DNA of 64,000 nt from Clostridiales bacterium. GTDB taxonomy: Bacteria > Bacillota > Clostridia > Oscillospirales > Oscillospiraceae. A program made the translations under genes and the position numbers. Positions 52,067 to 60,232 of the stretch are shown one piece after another. The stretch spans positions 124,001 to 188,000 of the forward strand of contig SFGJ01000001.1 in assembly GCA_004557655.1 (NCBI GenBank), read 5' to 3'. How positions within the stretch are numbered: the stretch's first letter is position 1; the number at the start of each line of letters is the position of its first letter. The notes under the pieces were generated by a model that made no database searches, was not told the DNA's origin, and was given only the letters and a program-made list of their open reading frames with translations.

Positions 52067-52095
52067 ATTCTATCGAAAACCGATTGGTCCGTCAA
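52067..52095 (-). promoter_or_regulatory. Sigma-A promoter of obgE
   Basis: TTGACG (52090-52095) and TAGAAT (52067-52072) on the minus strand, spacing 17 nt. The -35 box touches the stop of the preceding rhomboid-like gene. Confidence 0.75.
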
Positions 52096-52096
52096 G

Positions 52097-52972
52097 CTAC
52101 TCCTCCGTGAAGTGCACATGGGAGAAGATATGGTCCTGGCAGAAACAGTGATACCCGGCACACTTGCTGCAATAGCGGAACTGCAGGTCGGGATAATCCG
52201 TATCCGTGCGGCCGCAGACGGCGCATTTGTGGTGGTAGGCTGCCTTCTGCTGTTGCTTCTGTGCCTGATGCACCGTGTGTCGATAATTCACCGCTCCGGG
52301 AGAGTGGCGGTACTCGACCTTCTGCCGCCAATAAAGCAAATGAGGCGTTGCAAAGAGCGCAAAGTTCAGCAGCGCCAGTATAGGAGTTATGATTCCCACG
52401 GCGTTGCCGTGTATAACGGCGGAAACGATCTCAAAGGCGAAGAATGCCCCGACGATGATGGCCAACCACTTGATCTTGATGGGGATAATAAAAAACAGCA
52501 GCACGGCCATATTGGGAAACAGCACCGCGAAGGCCAAAAACATTGACAGATTCACATAGCCTGTTCCGGCCAGAGTGAGGTAGTAGTTTCCTGTAATAAG
52601 GCTGGTGATGACCACGCCCAAAAGGGTCAGAAAAGAACCTCCCACATAGTACAGCGTGAACTTGGCTGTGCCCCATTCCCGCTCCAGCGTAGAGCCGATC
52701 CAGTAATAGAAATACAGCGAAATAATCAGTGCAAAGGGACTTGCATATCCCGGCACGAAGACAAAGCTCACCAGCCGCCACACCTCACCGTGGAGCAAAC
52801 CGTTGAGGTTGAAGGCAAGAAAGTCCAGAGCCGTTGCGTCCGCGTTACGGCTGAGCAAGGACAAAATGTACACCACCACATTGCCGATGACAATATAGCG
52901 CATGAGGTTGGGAATGCCAAAGCGTGTATGGCGGGCGCAAAAGCGCTCCACCGATTCATAGATTTTTTTCAA
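52097..52972 (-). CDS. Rhomboid-like membrane protein with C-terminal zinc-finger-like domain
   Basis: 291 residues, about six hydrophobic helices (roughly 25-200) arranged as in rhomboid proteins: LLHGEVWRLVSFVFVPG is the usual GExWRLxT block and YYWIGSTLEREWGTAKF the loop after helix 2. At the place where the catalytic GxSG would be, the sequence reads AGTGYVNLSMF, so the serine is not at its normal position; it may be a pseudoprotease. The tail (about 248-290) has CAVCG, CSKCAGYHCFC and two histidines, a possible zinc site. Start TTG 52972 with AGGAGG 8 nt upstream. Confidence 0.78.
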   Translation of the reverse strand: MKKIYESVERFCARHTRFGIPNLMRYIVIGNVVVYILSLLSRNADATALDFLAFNLNGLLHGEVWRLVSFVFVPGYASPFALIISLYFYYWIGSTLEREWGTAKFTLYYVGGSFLTLLGVVITSLITGNYYLTLAGTGYVNLSMFLAFAVLFPNMAVLLFFIIPIKIKWLAIIVGAFFAFEIVSAVIHGNAVGIITPILALLNFALFATPHLLYWRQKVEYRHSPGAVNYRHTVHQAQKQQQKAAYHHKCAVCGRTDTDYPDLQFRYCSKCAGYHCFCQDHIFSHVHFTEE

Positions 52973-53004
52973 AAGGAACTCCTCCTGTTCGATTCATTCG
53001 CTTT

Positions 53005-53033
53005 ATTGTAGCCTAAAGGCAGAAAAAAGTCAT
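53005..53033 (-). promoter_or_regulatory. Promoter of the rhomboid-like gene
   Basis: ATGACT (53028-53033) and TACAAT (53005-53010) on the minus strand, spacing 17 nt; divergent from the DUF6472 promoter. Confidence 0.55.
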
Positions 53034-53088
53034 TACATTTCTTTTAATTTTTCCCACTTTCTAAGATAAATTTGCAGCAGTCCAATGA

Positions 53089-53117
53089 TTGACTGCCATC
53101 CGCTGAGGAATTATAAT
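53089..53117 (+). promoter_or_regulatory. Strong sigma-A promoter of the DUF6472 gene
   Basis: TTGACT (53089-53094) and a perfect TATAAT (53112-53117), spacing 17 nt, 33 nt before the ATG. Confidence 0.85.
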
Positions 53118-53149
53118 AGCAAAGGTAAAATTCAAAAGGAGGTCTATCT

Positions 53150-53323
53150 ATGGGGGAAAAATGTGAAAACTGCGTCTATTACTCCTACGATGAGGAGTAT
53201 GATGCCTATATCTGCGAGATGGATCTGGATGAGGACGAAATGGTTCGTTTTCTCTCTTCTCGGGTGGACGCCTGCCCTTACTGGCGGCCCGGAGACGAGT
53301 ATATCACCGCGCGAAAGCAATAA
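53150..53323 (+). CDS. DUF6472 family micro-protein
   Basis: 57 residues, starting MGEKCENCVYYSYDEEYDAY, with CxxC at 5-8, a third cysteine in ICEMDLDEDEM and a fourth in ACPYW, then GDEYITARKQ. The cysteine pattern suggests one zinc or Fe-S site in an otherwise acidic protein. This matches a small family widespread in gut Clostridia whose function is unknown. AGGAGG (53137-53142) is 7 nt before the ATG, and the promoter is close to consensus, so it is probably well expressed. Overlapping longer frames on this strand have no RBS. Confidence 0.85.
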   Translation: MGEKCENCVYYSYDEEYDAYICEMDLDEDEMVRFLSSRVDACPYWRPGDEYITARKQ

Positions 53324-53358
53324 AAAATGGGTACCGCCATCTGACGGCACCCATTTTT
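53323..53358. terminator. Bidirectional terminator after the DUF6472 gene
   Basis: Arms 53323-53332 and 53349-53358 pair perfectly and are extended inward by three pairs after one A/C mismatch; runs of A and T lie on both sides. The DUF6472 stop and the GerMN gene stop lie in the two arms. Confidence 0.88.
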
Positions 53359-54254
53359 TATGGAGAAATCGGAAGATAAATGTTCACTGCGCCCAGCACG
53401 GTGCGATAGGCGCCGTCCACAAGGATCTGCAGGCTCTGCACCCCATTCAGCGAGCACAGCGACTGTGTCAATCCGCGCACAACACGCTCTTGATCCACGG
53501 TGCCCTCACACAGTTTTCTGTAATTGCTGTATGAGAAATTCAGGCAGCATACGTCGCCGTCCATCCAGATGCCGGCCACATCCACTCCATCCGGCAGAAG
53601 TTTTTCCAGATCCTCGTTCTCCGGCCCTTCCAACAGAGCTTCCATGACCCGTTGGCAGCGGTTTTCACCCTCATAGATCAGCAGCTCACGCCTTTCCGCC
53701 TGCAATGTTCCCCCCGCATCTGGGAAATAGAGCGTCACAGGTACCGCCTTCACCACATCCTCCGAGCTTGTGAGCAGCACATCATCCGTGGTTAATTCCA
53801 GCGTCTCACAAGCAGGCAGCAGTTCCCCTTCTACCAGGATCTGCAGCCGCCGTACGCCCGGAATCTGGGAAGCCGACAGGGTTAAGCAATAGTCGGCCAC
53901 CGTCAGATCAATGCCCGACAAACGGCCGTAGGCGGCAGAAAAATCCAGTGTGGCAAGGCCGTTGGCAACAGTGCACCGCAGCAGATCCGTCCCCTGCGGT
54001 ATAGGCGATTCAAAGTCCATTTTTTTATCCCGATTTTGCAGAAGCTCCACAACCTTCATCACCTGCTGCGCGGCTGTGTCTTTTTCCTGCTGCGTCCAAT
54101 CAACCGCCTGAGAATGGATCACATCGCCGCCGGCAGGATATTCAGACGCGGGGTAGAAAAGCTGCAGACTGTGTCCACTGTTTTTGTCTGCCGCGCAGCC
54201 GGTCAGCGCGAGCACCAACGCAAGCCATGCGGCCGCCATCCATTTCCTGCTCAT
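53358..54254 (-). CDS. GerMN-domain lipoprotein
   Basis: 298 residues. A lipoprotein signal peptide ends at LALTGC (lipidated C20). Two GerMN domains follow (about 75-165 and 190-295), each with a TLDFS- or CLNFS-type strand and the QSLC/LSAS...GVQSLQILVDG ending seen in GerM, a spore germination and septal cell-wall protein of Bacillus. It is the last gene of a response regulator-kinase-lipoprotein operon and overlaps the kinase stop by ATGA. The arrangement recalls LpqB of the actinobacterial MtrAB system. Confidence 0.85.
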   Translation of the reverse strand: MSRKWMAAAWLALVLALTGCAADKNSGHSLQLFYPASEYPAGGDVIHSQAVDWTQQEKDTAAQQVMKVVELLQNRDKKMDFESPIPQGTDLLRCTVANGLATLDFSAAYGRLSGIDLTVADYCLTLSASQIPGVRRLQILVEGELLPACETLELTTDDVLLTSSEDVVKAVPVTLYFPDAGGTLQAERRELLIYEGENRCQRVMEALLEGPENEDLEKLLPDGVDVAGIWMDGDVCCLNFSYSNYRKLCEGTVDQERVVRGLTQSLCSLNGVQSLQILVDGAYRTVLGAVNIYLPISP

Positions 54255-55651
54255 GTCGTCACCTCCACCTGCGCAAATCGGACAGTAAAAACTGTGCCGC
54301 CGTTCTCCCGGGGGGTAACGGTTATTTCGCCGCCACGGCGATGCACCGTGTCACCCACTATGCTCAGGCCCAGCCCTGTGCCGCCGATCTGGCGGGAACG
54401 GGTCTTGTCCACCCGATAAAACCGCTCGAATATATGCGGCATATCTTCCGGAGGAATACCAATTCCGTTATCTTCCACCGTTATCACTACCTGATCTGAC
54501 TCCACGGCTACATAGGTATGGACAAAACCGCCGGGCGCAGTGTATTTTACCGCGTTTTCCATGAGGTTGTACAGGATCTGGTGGATGTCCCCCTCTGTGG
54601 CCAATACGGCGGCAGTGTCATCTGCCTGACAATGCAGGTCTATACCTCTCTGCCGGGCCACCGGCTGCAGCATACGGGTCACGCGCTCCAGCACAGGCTT
54701 CACTTCCACTCGAACGGCAGGCTCTATGGCGCCACTGTCCAGCCGGGTCAGGCGGAGAAGATCCTCGGTGATCCGTTCCAGACGGCTGGCTTCGTCCCCA
54801 ATATCCGCCACGAATTCCCGGGTAGTCTCCGGGTCTATATTTTCTGTCTGCAAAATGGAATCCGCCAGCAATTTAATGCCTGCCAGAGGCGTTTTCATCT
54901 CATGGGATGCATCAGACACAAATCTGCGCCGGGCTTCCTCTGTTGTCTGCAGGCGGTCGGTGAGACTGTTGAACTCTTCGGCGATCTGCGAGATCTCGTC
55001 AGAGCCTTTTACCTGAGCGCGGTGGTTATACGCACCTTCCCGCACATTGCGGATGGCCTGCAAAAGATGACTGATGCGGCGGGTAAACATCCGAGAGAGC
55101 AACAAGCTGACTCCCAGAACGAGCACCGCCACCACAGCGGAAATGGATATTAAGTTCTTTTGCAGCTCCCTGAGCAGTGTGCCCTGCTGGGCATCGTACT
55201 GGTATGCATACACAACGCCGATGATCTGGCTGCGGTACACCACCGGTGCCGCAGCACGGCTCAAAAACGCCTCTCCGTCATATCCGCAGTAAAAAGCGTC
55301 ATTTCCTCCCAACGCCCTGGCGATCTCTGTGTAGAAGGCGTACTGCCCCCTTGCATTTTCCTGCTGGCGGCTGTCGTAGAGCACACGCCCCGCCGTATCT
55401 GTAACCATTACACGGCTTACACCGGTCTCCTCCAGGCCCAACAACGCCTTTTCCACATTGGCCTCCGTTAAGGCCGACAGGCCCGATAGCGACGACTCGA
55501 TAACCTTCACGCTGCTGCTGAGAGTGGACTCCTTGGACCGGAACACCAGATTCTGGGACTCAATCAGCGGATATGTATTGAGGATGACCAGCACGGCGGC
55601 AATGATGGAGATATAGCTCAGGCCTATCTTAAATCGCAGTCTGATCTTCAT
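54251..55651 (-). CDS. Membrane sensor histidine kinase
   Basis: 466 residues: transmembrane helix about 9-28, an extracytoplasmic sensor part of about 130 residues, a second helix (about 168-190), HAMP (VREGAYNHRAQVKGSDEI), HisKA with the phospho-accepting histidine in SDASHEMKTPL (about 249), and HATPase with NLMENAVKY, DNGIGIPPEDM and GGTGLGLSIV. The sensor part is of the PhoR/WalK group. It overlaps the response regulator by 23 bases and the GerMN lipoprotein gene by four, so all three are translationally coupled. Ligand unknown. Confidence 0.93.
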   Translation of the reverse strand: MKIRLRFKIGLSYISIIAAVLVILNTYPLIESQNLVFRSKESTLSSSVKVIESSLSGLSALTEANVEKALLGLEETGVSRVMVTDTAGRVLYDSRQQENARGQYAFYTEIARALGGNDAFYCGYDGEAFLSRAAAPVVYRSQIIGVVYAYQYDAQQGTLLRELQKNLISISAVVAVLVLGVSLLLSRMFTRRISHLLQAIRNVREGAYNHRAQVKGSDEISQIAEEFNSLTDRLQTTEEARRRFVSDASHEMKTPLAGIKLLADSILQTENIDPETTREFVADIGDEASRLERITEDLLRLTRLDSGAIEPAVRVEVKPVLERVTRMLQPVARQRGIDLHCQADDTAAVLATEGDIHQILYNLMENAVKYTAPGGFVHTYVAVESDQVVITVEDNGIGIPPEDMPHIFERFYRVDKTRSRQIGGTGLGLSIVGDTVHRRGGEITVTPRENGGTVFTVRFAQVEVTT

Positions 55652-56330
55652 ACTGAAAATAATATCCCACTCCCCATTTGGTCAGAATGTACTGCGGCTG
55701 GGCCGGATCCGGCTCCAGTTTCTCCCGCAGGCGGCGGATATGCACGTCCACGGTCCGATAGTCCCCGGCATAGGTGTAGCCCCACACCTGATCCATGAGT
55801 TTTTCACGGCTGAAAACATGGCGGGGATTCTTCATCAAAATCTCCAGCAAATCGTATTCCTTGGCCGTCAGATCCACCACACGCCCTCCACGCAAAGCCA
55901 CACGCTGTCCCATGTCCAAAGTGAAATCCCCATACCGCAGCAGGCTGCTTTCCCGGGCTTTTCGCCTGCTCCCGGCGGAGCGGCGCAGCAGCGCGCGGAT
56001 GCGTGCCTTCAGCTCCATAATGTTGAAAGGCTTGGTCACATAGTCGTCCGCTCCGCAAGCAAAGCCCATGATCTTGTCACTGTCCTCGCTTTTGGCCGTG
56101 AGCATGATCACCGGAACATCGGAAAAGGTGCGGATCTCCATGCAGGCCTCACTGCCGGACTTACCCGGCATCATCCAATCCAAAATGATGAGATCATACT
56201 CTTCCCGCCGGGCCAGATCAACAGCAGACACGCCATCATAGGCGGCCTCCACATCGTATCCCTCGTTCTGCAGGTTAAAGGTAATACCCTTCACAAGCAG
56301 TTTTTCATCGTCAACTACCAGTATTTTCAT
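55629..56330 (-). CDS. OmpR/PhoB-family response regulator
   Basis: 233 residues. Receiver domain with VDDEK (6-10), phospho-accepting D51 in LDWMMPGKSG, T in MLTAKSE and K in DDYVTKPF. The C-terminal winged helix has LTAKEYDLLEILMKNPRHVFSRE and RTVDVHIRRLREKL. Closest in layout to WalR/PhoP types. Two nt after the comEA-like stop. Confidence 0.94.
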   Translation of the reverse strand: MKILVVDDEKLLVKGITFNLQNEGYDVEAAYDGVSAVDLARREEYDLIILDWMMPGKSGSEACMEIRTFSDVPVIMLTAKSEDSDKIMGFACGADDYVTKPFNIMELKARIRALLRRSAGSRRKARESSLLRYGDFTLDMGQRVALRGGRVVDLTAKEYDLLEILMKNPRHVFSREKLMDQVWGYTYAGDYRTVDVHIRRLREKLEPDPAQPQYILTKWGVGYYFQYEDQTAI

Positions 56331-56332
56331 TG

Positions 56333-56717
<385 letters not shown>

Positions 56718-56784
56718 TTATTTAAAAACTTTTGCAGCAATATGCTTGCTTCAACTATTATAGCATAAATGGAGAAAAACGACC

Positions 56785-58146
56785 ATGAAAAATCGCCGCA
56801 TTATATCTGTTTTTTTTATTTCACTTTTTTTGGCTTGTCTTTTTTTGACACCGTGCGCTTATGCACTGGAGGATCCGTCACTGGACGCCAGGAATGCTTT
56901 GCTGGTAGATGTGACCGCTGAGCGCGTGCTATATGAGAAAGACGCAAAGGTTAAAGCCTATCCCGCCAGCATTACCAAGGTCATGACCGCTCTGCTGGTG
57001 CTGGAAGCTGTTGATCGGGGTGAGCTGTCCCTGTCCCAGCCCATCACCGCCTCATCGGTAGCCATCAACAGCATTGACGAAGACAGCAGCACCGCCGGTA
57101 TTGAAGCCGGTGAGACATTGACAGTGGAGGAACTTTTGAACTGCCTGCTGATTGTTTCCGCCAATGAAGTCGCCAATGTGCTGGCCGAAGCTGTATCCGG
57201 CTCCATCGCCGGTTTTGTGGATCTGATGAATCAGCGCGCCCAAGAGCTTGGCTGCGAGGGCACCCATTTTGTGAATACCAATGGCCTGCATGATCCGCAG
57301 CACTACTCCACCGCCTGGGACATTTATCTTATGGCTCGGGAAGCCATGAAGCACGAGCTGTTCACAACCATTTGCGCACGCAAATCCCACGATGTGCCCG
57401 CCACCAACAAGTCCGGCATCCGTGAACTGCATTCCACAAACGCTCTCATCTCCAACTGGCGTGTATTGGGTTATATTTACGATTACGCCGATGGCCTTAA
57501 AACCGGTTTCACCGACGAAGCCGGCCGCTGCCTGCTTTCCACAGCGTTGAAAGACGGACGCCGCCTGATCTCCGTGGTTCTGGGTTGTCAGACAAAGGAA
57601 ATCAATGGTGAAAGCAAGATCATGAGTTTTGTGGACTCCGCCGTATTGCTGGATTGGGGCTATGACAATTTCAGCGTGAAGACGGTATTCACCAAGGAAG
57701 AACTCCTTCAGGAGGTGCCGGTGGCCCTAAGCAAGGAGACCAGCGCCGTACTGGTACATGCGGCCGACGATGTGTCTTTCCTTTTACCAAACGATGTTAC
57801 TCCCGATATGCTGGAGCGCAAGGTCACTGTATACGGCGATACCGCCTTTGCCCCCATTGAGGTCGACCAGGAGCTTGGCGAAATGACACTGTCCTATGAC
57901 GGCTATACCTACGCCACGGTTAAGCTGCTAGCCGCCGACAGCGTCAGCGTAAACCGCTTTCTGCAGGCTAAGTATCTCATCGGACAGTTCTTCTCCAAAA
58001 CGATCGTAAAAATCTTCACCGTGGTACTGCTTCTTCTTGCAGCCTTTGTCTTCATCTGGCTGAAGCTGCTGCGGCCCAGGAGGCGTTACAGCTCCCGCCG
58101 CAGGAGGGGACAGCGCTTCCGCAATTACCGCGGCAGACGCAGATAA
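56785..58146 (+). CDS. D-alanyl-D-alanine carboxypeptidase (PBP5/DacF type)
   Basis: 453 residues. A signal peptide (about 7-27) is followed by the S11 peptidase domain with SITK (S62-K65), a SAN motif in IVSANEVANVLAEAV and KTG in GLKTGFTDEAGR. A C-terminal beta domain, a transmembrane helix (about 408-430) and an unusually arginine-rich cytoplasmic tail (RRRYSSRRRRGQRFRNYRGR) end the protein. It trims D-Ala from the stem peptides at the outer face of the membrane. Start ATG with GGAG upstream. The second dac gene of this window. Confidence 0.93.
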   Translation: MKNRRIISVFFISLFLACLFLTPCAYALEDPSLDARNALLVDVTAERVLYEKDAKVKAYPASITKVMTALLVLEAVDRGELSLSQPITASSVAINSIDEDSSTAGIEAGETLTVEELLNCLLIVSANEVANVLAEAVSGSIAGFVDLMNQRAQELGCEGTHFVNTNGLHDPQHYSTAWDIYLMAREAMKHELFTTICARKSHDVPATNKSGIRELHSTNALISNWRVLGYIYDYADGLKTGFTDEAGRCLLSTALKDGRRLISVVLGCQTKEINGESKIMSFVDSAVLLDWGYDNFSVKTVFTKEELLQEVPVALSKETSAVLVHAADDVSFLLPNDVTPDMLERKVTVYGDTAFAPIEVDQELGEMTLSYDGYTYATVKLLAADSVSVNRFLQAKYLIGQFFSKTIVKIFTVVLLLLAAFVFIWLKLLRPRRRYSSRRRRGQRFRNYRGRRR

Positions 58147-58153
58147 ATATAAG

Positions 58154-58181
58154 CAAGGCAGGCACCCCGGCGTCTGCCTTG
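58154..58181 (+). other. Hairpin between the dacF-like and RluA-type genes
   Basis: CAAGGCAG (58154-58161) pairs with CTGCCTTG (58174-58181), extended inwards by a G.U and a C-G pair. Only TTT follows, so it is a weak terminator or processing hairpin. Confidence 0.45.
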
Positions 58182-58198
58182 TTTAGAAAGGACACAGT

Positions 58199-58879
58199 AT
58201 GCCCCAAAACGATCTCCACATTGTATTTGAAGACAAGTATCTGCTTCTGTGCGTAAAACCCGTGGGCGTTCTCTCCGAGGACAGCGAAAGTGGTGCCTCC
58301 ATGCCCCGGCTTCTGTGTGCGCATTATTCCGCCCTGCGCCAGCCGAACTATATTGCTACCGTGCACCGATTGGACAAGATCACCGGCGGCCTAATGATCT
58401 TCTCCCGCCGCAGGGAAGTCACCGGAAAGCTCATCGCCGCCGTAGCAGCGCATCAGGTAGAAAAGGAATATCTGGCAGTGCTACGGGGTCATCCGAAGGA
58501 AAAAGAGGCTGAGCTTACTGATCTTCTGTTCCGGGATGCGGCGAAAAACAAAAGCTATGTGGTCAATCGGATGCGTAAAGGCGTGCGGGAGGCAAAGCTG
58601 TCTTACCGCGTGCTGGCGGAAACCGAAGAATTGACTTTGGTGCGTGTACGGCTGCACACCGGGCGTACCCACCAGATCCGGGTGCAGTTTGCCTCCCGGG
58701 GTCTGCCCCTGCTGGGGGACATTCGCTATGGCAGCAAGGACCCGAAATGCACCACCTCCCTCTGGTCATACCGGCTGGCACTGACCCACCCCCTCACAGG
58801 TGAAAAAATTGATGTCTGCCAGCCGCCTCCGGTGCAATATCCCTGGAACCTCTTTTCCTGCGCGGAGCTGCAGAAATAA
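58199..58879 (+). CDS. RluA family pseudouridine synthase
   Basis: 226 residues. Catalytic motif VHRLDKITGGLMIFSR (the usual HRLDRxTSG with two changes), VEKEYLAVLRG, and RTHQIRVQFASRGLPLLGD. No S4 domain. It modifies uridines of rRNA or tRNA; the exact target is not clear. A terminator follows. The gene probably depends on the promoter of the dacF-like gene. Confidence 0.9.
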   Translation: MPQNDLHIVFEDKYLLLCVKPVGVLSEDSESGASMPRLLCAHYSALRQPNYIATVHRLDKITGGLMIFSRRREVTGKLIAAVAAHQVEKEYLAVLRGHPKEKEAELTDLLFRDAAKNKSYVVNRMRKGVREAKLSYRVLAETEELTLVRVRLHTGRTHQIRVQFASRGLPLLGDIRYGSKDPKCTTSLWSYRLALTHPLTGEKIDVCQPPPVQYPWNLFSCAELQK

Positions 58880-58884
58880 ACAGC

Positions 58885-58925
58885 AGCACCCGAAGCGGCA
58901 TAAGGCCGTTTCGGGTGCTTTTTTT
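58885..58925 (+). terminator. Terminator after the RluA-type gene
   Basis: 14-position stem (58885-58898 with 58906-58919, one G.U) and seven Ts. Confidence 0.88.
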
Positions 58926-59409
58926 ACCAGCCCTGGAAGGCATCCCGGCGCCGGTAGCCGGCGCCGGCAGACTGGTTCTCATGAAACTCCACAAACTTCA
59001 GCGAATAAATATCTCCGCTGACAAAGCGGTTTTGATCCGGCTGATAGATCACCAGATAATCATTGCCCACACTGGCCAGAATCCCCTCCCATTGAATGGC
59101 CTGCTGGGTACCCATGAGGAAGCTGGCAACCACATAATACCCCAGATTCCTTGCCAGCAGTCCCCGGATAGAGCTGTTGGTCACATCCCGCCTGCCGGCG
59201 GGATCCTCTGTCGTTTCGATCCCCTCCTGCCGCAGCATTATGTGATCCGGCCGATGAGGGATCAACGCCATATTGCTTTGACTGGTCTGCATAGGCGTCA
59301 TACCGCCCTGCATGGGACTTATACTGCCCTGAATCAGATTTGTATCACCTTGCACAGGACTCATTCCCATCCCATTTTTCTGCATTGGTTCCGTATGTAA
59401 CTCCAGCAT
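58924..59409 (-). CDS. gerQ: GerQ-like spore coat protein
   Basis: 161 residues. The C-terminal 80 match GerQ: SIRGLLARNLGYYVVASFLM, IQWEGILASVGNDYLVIYQP and SLKFVEF. The N-terminal half is low-complexity, rich in Met, Gln, Gly and Pro (repeats such as SPMQGGMTPMQ). GerQ retains CwlJ in the coat and is needed for Ca-dipicolinate germination. ATG 59409 lies seven nt after GAGGTG; a TTG at 59427 overlapping the cwlJ stop is possible. Confidence 0.83.
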   Translation of the reverse strand: MLELHTEPMQKNGMGMSPVQGDTNLIQGSISPMQGGMTPMQTSQSNMALIPHRPDHIMLRQEGIETTEDPAGRRDVTNSSIRGLLARNLGYYVVASFLMGTQQAIQWEGILASVGNDYLVIYQPDQNRFVSGDIYSLKFVEFHENQSAGAGYRRRDAFQGW

Positions 59410-59423
59410 ACATCGCACCTCAC

Positions 59424-59864
59424 TCAAGTTTCATAATAGGCGTCTGTCGGGACATAAAAGCAATGTCTTCCGATCTTTTCCACGAATTGTCCCACACGGG
59501 AGGGAAAATAGCTTTTACAGGGCTTGTCGTAGGGGTTGTAAAACCACAGTGCATCCCCCACAATCGGCAGGCGGTTGCCGGCCAATGCCCAATCGGCTAT
59601 ATAGTAGTTCTCCTGAGTAGGCCGCATATTGTAGATGTTCTGGGGGTTATATACGCCGGCGGTATGCTCCGCCAGGCAGGTGAATTGTCCCGGCTGAAAC
59701 ACAACATTGAATAGATCCCCCTTGCCCAGCCGGGCATACTCTCCGCCGATGACATTGACCCGATTCATTACCACGCCCGCCACCGCCTTCATGCCAACTT
59801 CTCCCTCGCCTCCCGCCTCACACTGAATGAGCCGGGCCAACAATTCTCGCTCATCATAGGCCAT
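59424..59864 (-). CDS. cwlJ: Spore cortex-lytic enzyme CwlJ
   Basis: 146 residues of the SleB/CwlJ hydrolase domain without signal peptide or binding domain: LARLIQCEAGGEGEVGMKAVAG contains the catalytic glutamate; VMNRVN, QFTCLAEH and GDALWFYNP follow. It degrades cortex peptidoglycan during germination. ATG 59864 is taken (GGGAG about 10 nt upstream); GTG 59873 is possible. The cwlJ-gerQ order is that of Bacillus. A mother-cell-type promoter precedes it. Confidence 0.92.
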   Translation of the reverse strand: MAYDERELLARLIQCEAGGEGEVGMKAVAGVVMNRVNVIGGEYARLGKGDLFNVVFQPGQFTCLAEHTAGVYNPQNIYNMRPTQENYYIADWALAGNRLPIVGDALWFYNPYDKPCKSYFPSRVGQFVEKIGRHCFYVPTDAYYET

Positions 59865-59888
59865 TGCTCTCACGCTCCCATTGCTCTA

Positions 59889-59918
59889 TATACTATGCAG
59901 CGGGTAAAAATAGGGTGC
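59889..59918 (-). promoter_or_regulatory. Sigma-K/sigma-E-type sporulation promoter of cwlJ-gerQ
   Basis: On the minus strand CATAGTATA (59889-59897) fits CATANNNTA, and GCACC (59914-59918) gives the AC of a sigma-K -35 element 17 nt away. No sigma-A-like alternative was seen. Confidence 0.55.
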
Positions 59919-59920
59919 AA

Positions 59921-59948
59921 AAAGCTGCGGAGTATTTTCCGCAGCTTT
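59921..59948 (-). terminator. Terminator after the TSCPD gene
   Basis: Perfect 11-bp stem (59921-59931 with 59938-59948), 6 nt past the TSCPD stop; the T run on the minus strand is only three long. Confidence 0.65.
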
Positions 59949-59954
59949 CATGTT

Positions 59955-60209
59955 TTATTCTTCTTGCTTCAGTGCCTGTTCCAGTGCTATCGACAACTGA
60001 TCGGGACAGGAGCTGGGCTTCCCTCCGCACGGAATGCCCTTCATTCTCCGGATAGCTTCCCGGGCAGGCATACCTATAACCAAACGGGAAATACCCTGCA
60101 GGTTACCGTTGCAGCCCCCCTCGATACGAACATCCCGAATGATCCCGTCCTCCAGTACCACCGTCATCCTCCGGGAGCAAACCCCTCGGGGCTGATAGGT
60201 ATAGGTCAT
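59955..60209 (-). CDS. TSCPD-domain protein (TIGR03905 type)
   Basis: 84 residues. VEGGCNGNL-like IRIEGGCNGNLQGISRLV and the C-terminal SSCPDQLSIALEQAL motif match the free-standing TSCPD domain, otherwise found at the C-terminus of vitamin B12-dependent ribonucleotide reductases. Four cysteines (11, 33, 61, 68 region) could bind a metal. Molecular role unknown. AAGGAGG stands before the ATG; 23 nt after the export protein gene. Confidence 0.85.
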   Translation of the reverse strand: MTYTYQPRGVCSRRMTVVLEDGIIRDVRIEGGCNGNLQGISRLVIGMPAREAIRRMKGIPCGGKPSSCPDQLSIALEQALKQEE

Positions 60210-60232
60210 AGTTGCTTCCTCCTTTGCAATCG

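Noticed and set aside
53085..53534. A 149-codon plus-strand frame over the DUF6472 gene
   Set aside because: It starts inside the promoter, runs through a terminator and into the antisense of the GerMN gene; the 57-codon frame has RBS and family match.
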